A stretch of DNA of 6,799 nt, from contig DATLBY010000407.1 of NCBI GenBank assembly GCA_035526665.1, positions 1 to 6,799 of the forward strand, written 5' to 3'. Below the pieces are notes generated by a model, which did no database searches, had not been told where the DNA came from, and worked only from the letters and a program-made list of their open reading frames with translations. Of this stretch, positions 6,246 through 6,799 are shown in pieces (within the stretch, counting starts at the first letter, position 1; each line of letters opens with the position of its first letter). A program made the position numbers and the translations under genes. This stretch comes from DATLBY01 sp035526665. GTDB lineage: Bacteria > Acidobacteriota > Terriglobia > Bryobacterales > Bryobacteraceae.

Positions 6246-6799
6246 ATGATTTGCACACGACGAATCTTCGGAAAAATGGCTGCCGCTGCGCTATCCGGCG
6301 CGAGCCTGCCGGCCAAACCAAGCTCCAAATTCCAGGGAGTTCAGATCGGCGCCATCACCTATAGCTTCCGCCAGCTTCCGAGCACGGCTGACAGCATATT
6401 GAAGTACTGTACGGAGTTGGGCATCAGTTCCATCGAACTGATGGGAGATGTGGCGGAGTCCTATGCCGGAGCTCCCGGCAACGGGCCGCGAGCGGGACGC
6501 GGACCCGCCACTCCGGAGCAGCAGGCGGCGATCCAAAACGCAGCCGAAGAGCGGCAGAAGTGGCGGCTATCCGTATCCATGGAAAAGTACAAAGCGCTGC
6601 GCGCCATGTACCATCAAGCCGGAGTGAACATCGACGTCTTCAAGCTGCCGCTGACCGCCAAAATGTCCGGCGACGAGTACGAATACGTCTTCAATGCAAC
6701 GAAAGCAATTGGGGCCAGGAGCATTACAATGGAGCTACCTGCGGATACTGTACTGACGAAAAGATTGGGAGAATTCGCTAAAAGGCACGACGTTTACAT
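6246..6799 (+). CDS. Sugar phosphate isomerase/epimerase-like TIM-barrel protein with Tat-like leader, 3'-truncated by window edge
   Basis: The frame is open from ATG 6246 to the window end, giving 184 codons with no stop. The N-terminus MICTRRIFGKMAAAALSGASLPA has paired arginines followed by a small-residue hydrophobic stretch, a Tat-like or lipoprotein-free export leader. The mature part begins with VQIGAITYSFRQLP, the usual first strand of xylose-isomerase-like / AP-endonuclease-2-like barrels. The next recognisable parts are a helix and IELMGD (strand 2), a Gly/Ala/Pro-rich loop of about 30 residues, VFKLPLTAKMSGDEYEY (strand 3 and its helix), and IGARSITMELP (strand 4). Metal-binding residues usually lie further C-terminal and are outside the window. 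It follows the oxidoreductase by 10 bases. In related clusters such proteins act as epimerases, isomerases or lyases on the keto-sugars made by Gfo/Idh/MocA partners. That role is inferred here; the fold call is the safer part. Confidence 0.82.
   Translation, partial: MICTRRIFGKMAAAALSGASLPAKPSSKFQGVQIGAITYSFRQLPSTADSILKYCTELGISSIELMGDVAESYAGAPGNGPRAGRGPATPEQQAAIQNAAEERQKWRLSVSMEKYKALRAMYHQAGVNIDVFKLPLTAKMSGDEYEYVFNATKAIGARSITMELPADTVLTKRLGEFAKRHDVY

Overview
The window looks like chromosomal DNA from a GC-rich, soil-type bacterium. It most resembles Acidobacteriota of the Solibacter/Bryobacter kind. That placement is an inference from three traits: Tat-signal Gfo/Idh/MocA oxidoreductases next to Tat-like sugar isomerase/epimerase proteins, a bacterial angiotensin-converting-enzyme (M2) peptidase, and short gaps between genes. 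No rRNA, tRNA, insertion sequence, phage gene, CRISPR array or toxin/defence gene is visible. I see no clear evidence of a previously undescribed system.

Layout: (1) 1-1263, plus strand, is the C-terminal part of an M2 peptidyl-dipeptidase whose N-terminus lies before the window. (2) 1296-4583, minus strand, is a tightly packed three-gene cluster, read from right to left: a diacylglycerol-kinase-family lipid kinase, a cyclic-nucleotide-phosphodiesterase-like metallophosphoesterase (4-base ATGA overlap), and a membrane-anchored PAS sensor histidine kinase (4-base gap). The peptidase and the histidine kinase converge with only 32 bases between their stop codons. (3) 4584-4684 is a divergent intergenic region of about 100 bases with a perfect TATAAT box for the rightward genes. 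(4) 4685-6799, plus strand, is a two-gene unit: a Tat-exported Gfo/Idh/MocA oxidoreductase, then a sugar-phosphate isomerase/epimerase-like TIM-barrel protein that runs off the end.

How the genes may work together (inference): the rightward pair fits extracytoplasmic oxidation and rearrangement of sugars or glycosides. In related systems a Gfo/Idh/MocA enzyme makes a keto-sugar and a xylose-isomerase-like partner acts on it. The leftward cluster joins a lipid phosphorylating enzyme, a phosphoesterase and a sensor kinase, all probably translated from one mRNA. A shared envelope or signalling role is possible but unproven. No response regulator is encoded in the window, so the kinase's partner is unknown. 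The most notable details are the ATGA coupling, a Pro/Arg/Ser-rich segment in the oxidoreductase that may be a linker or a double frameshift, and a relocated cysteine in the M2 peptidase.
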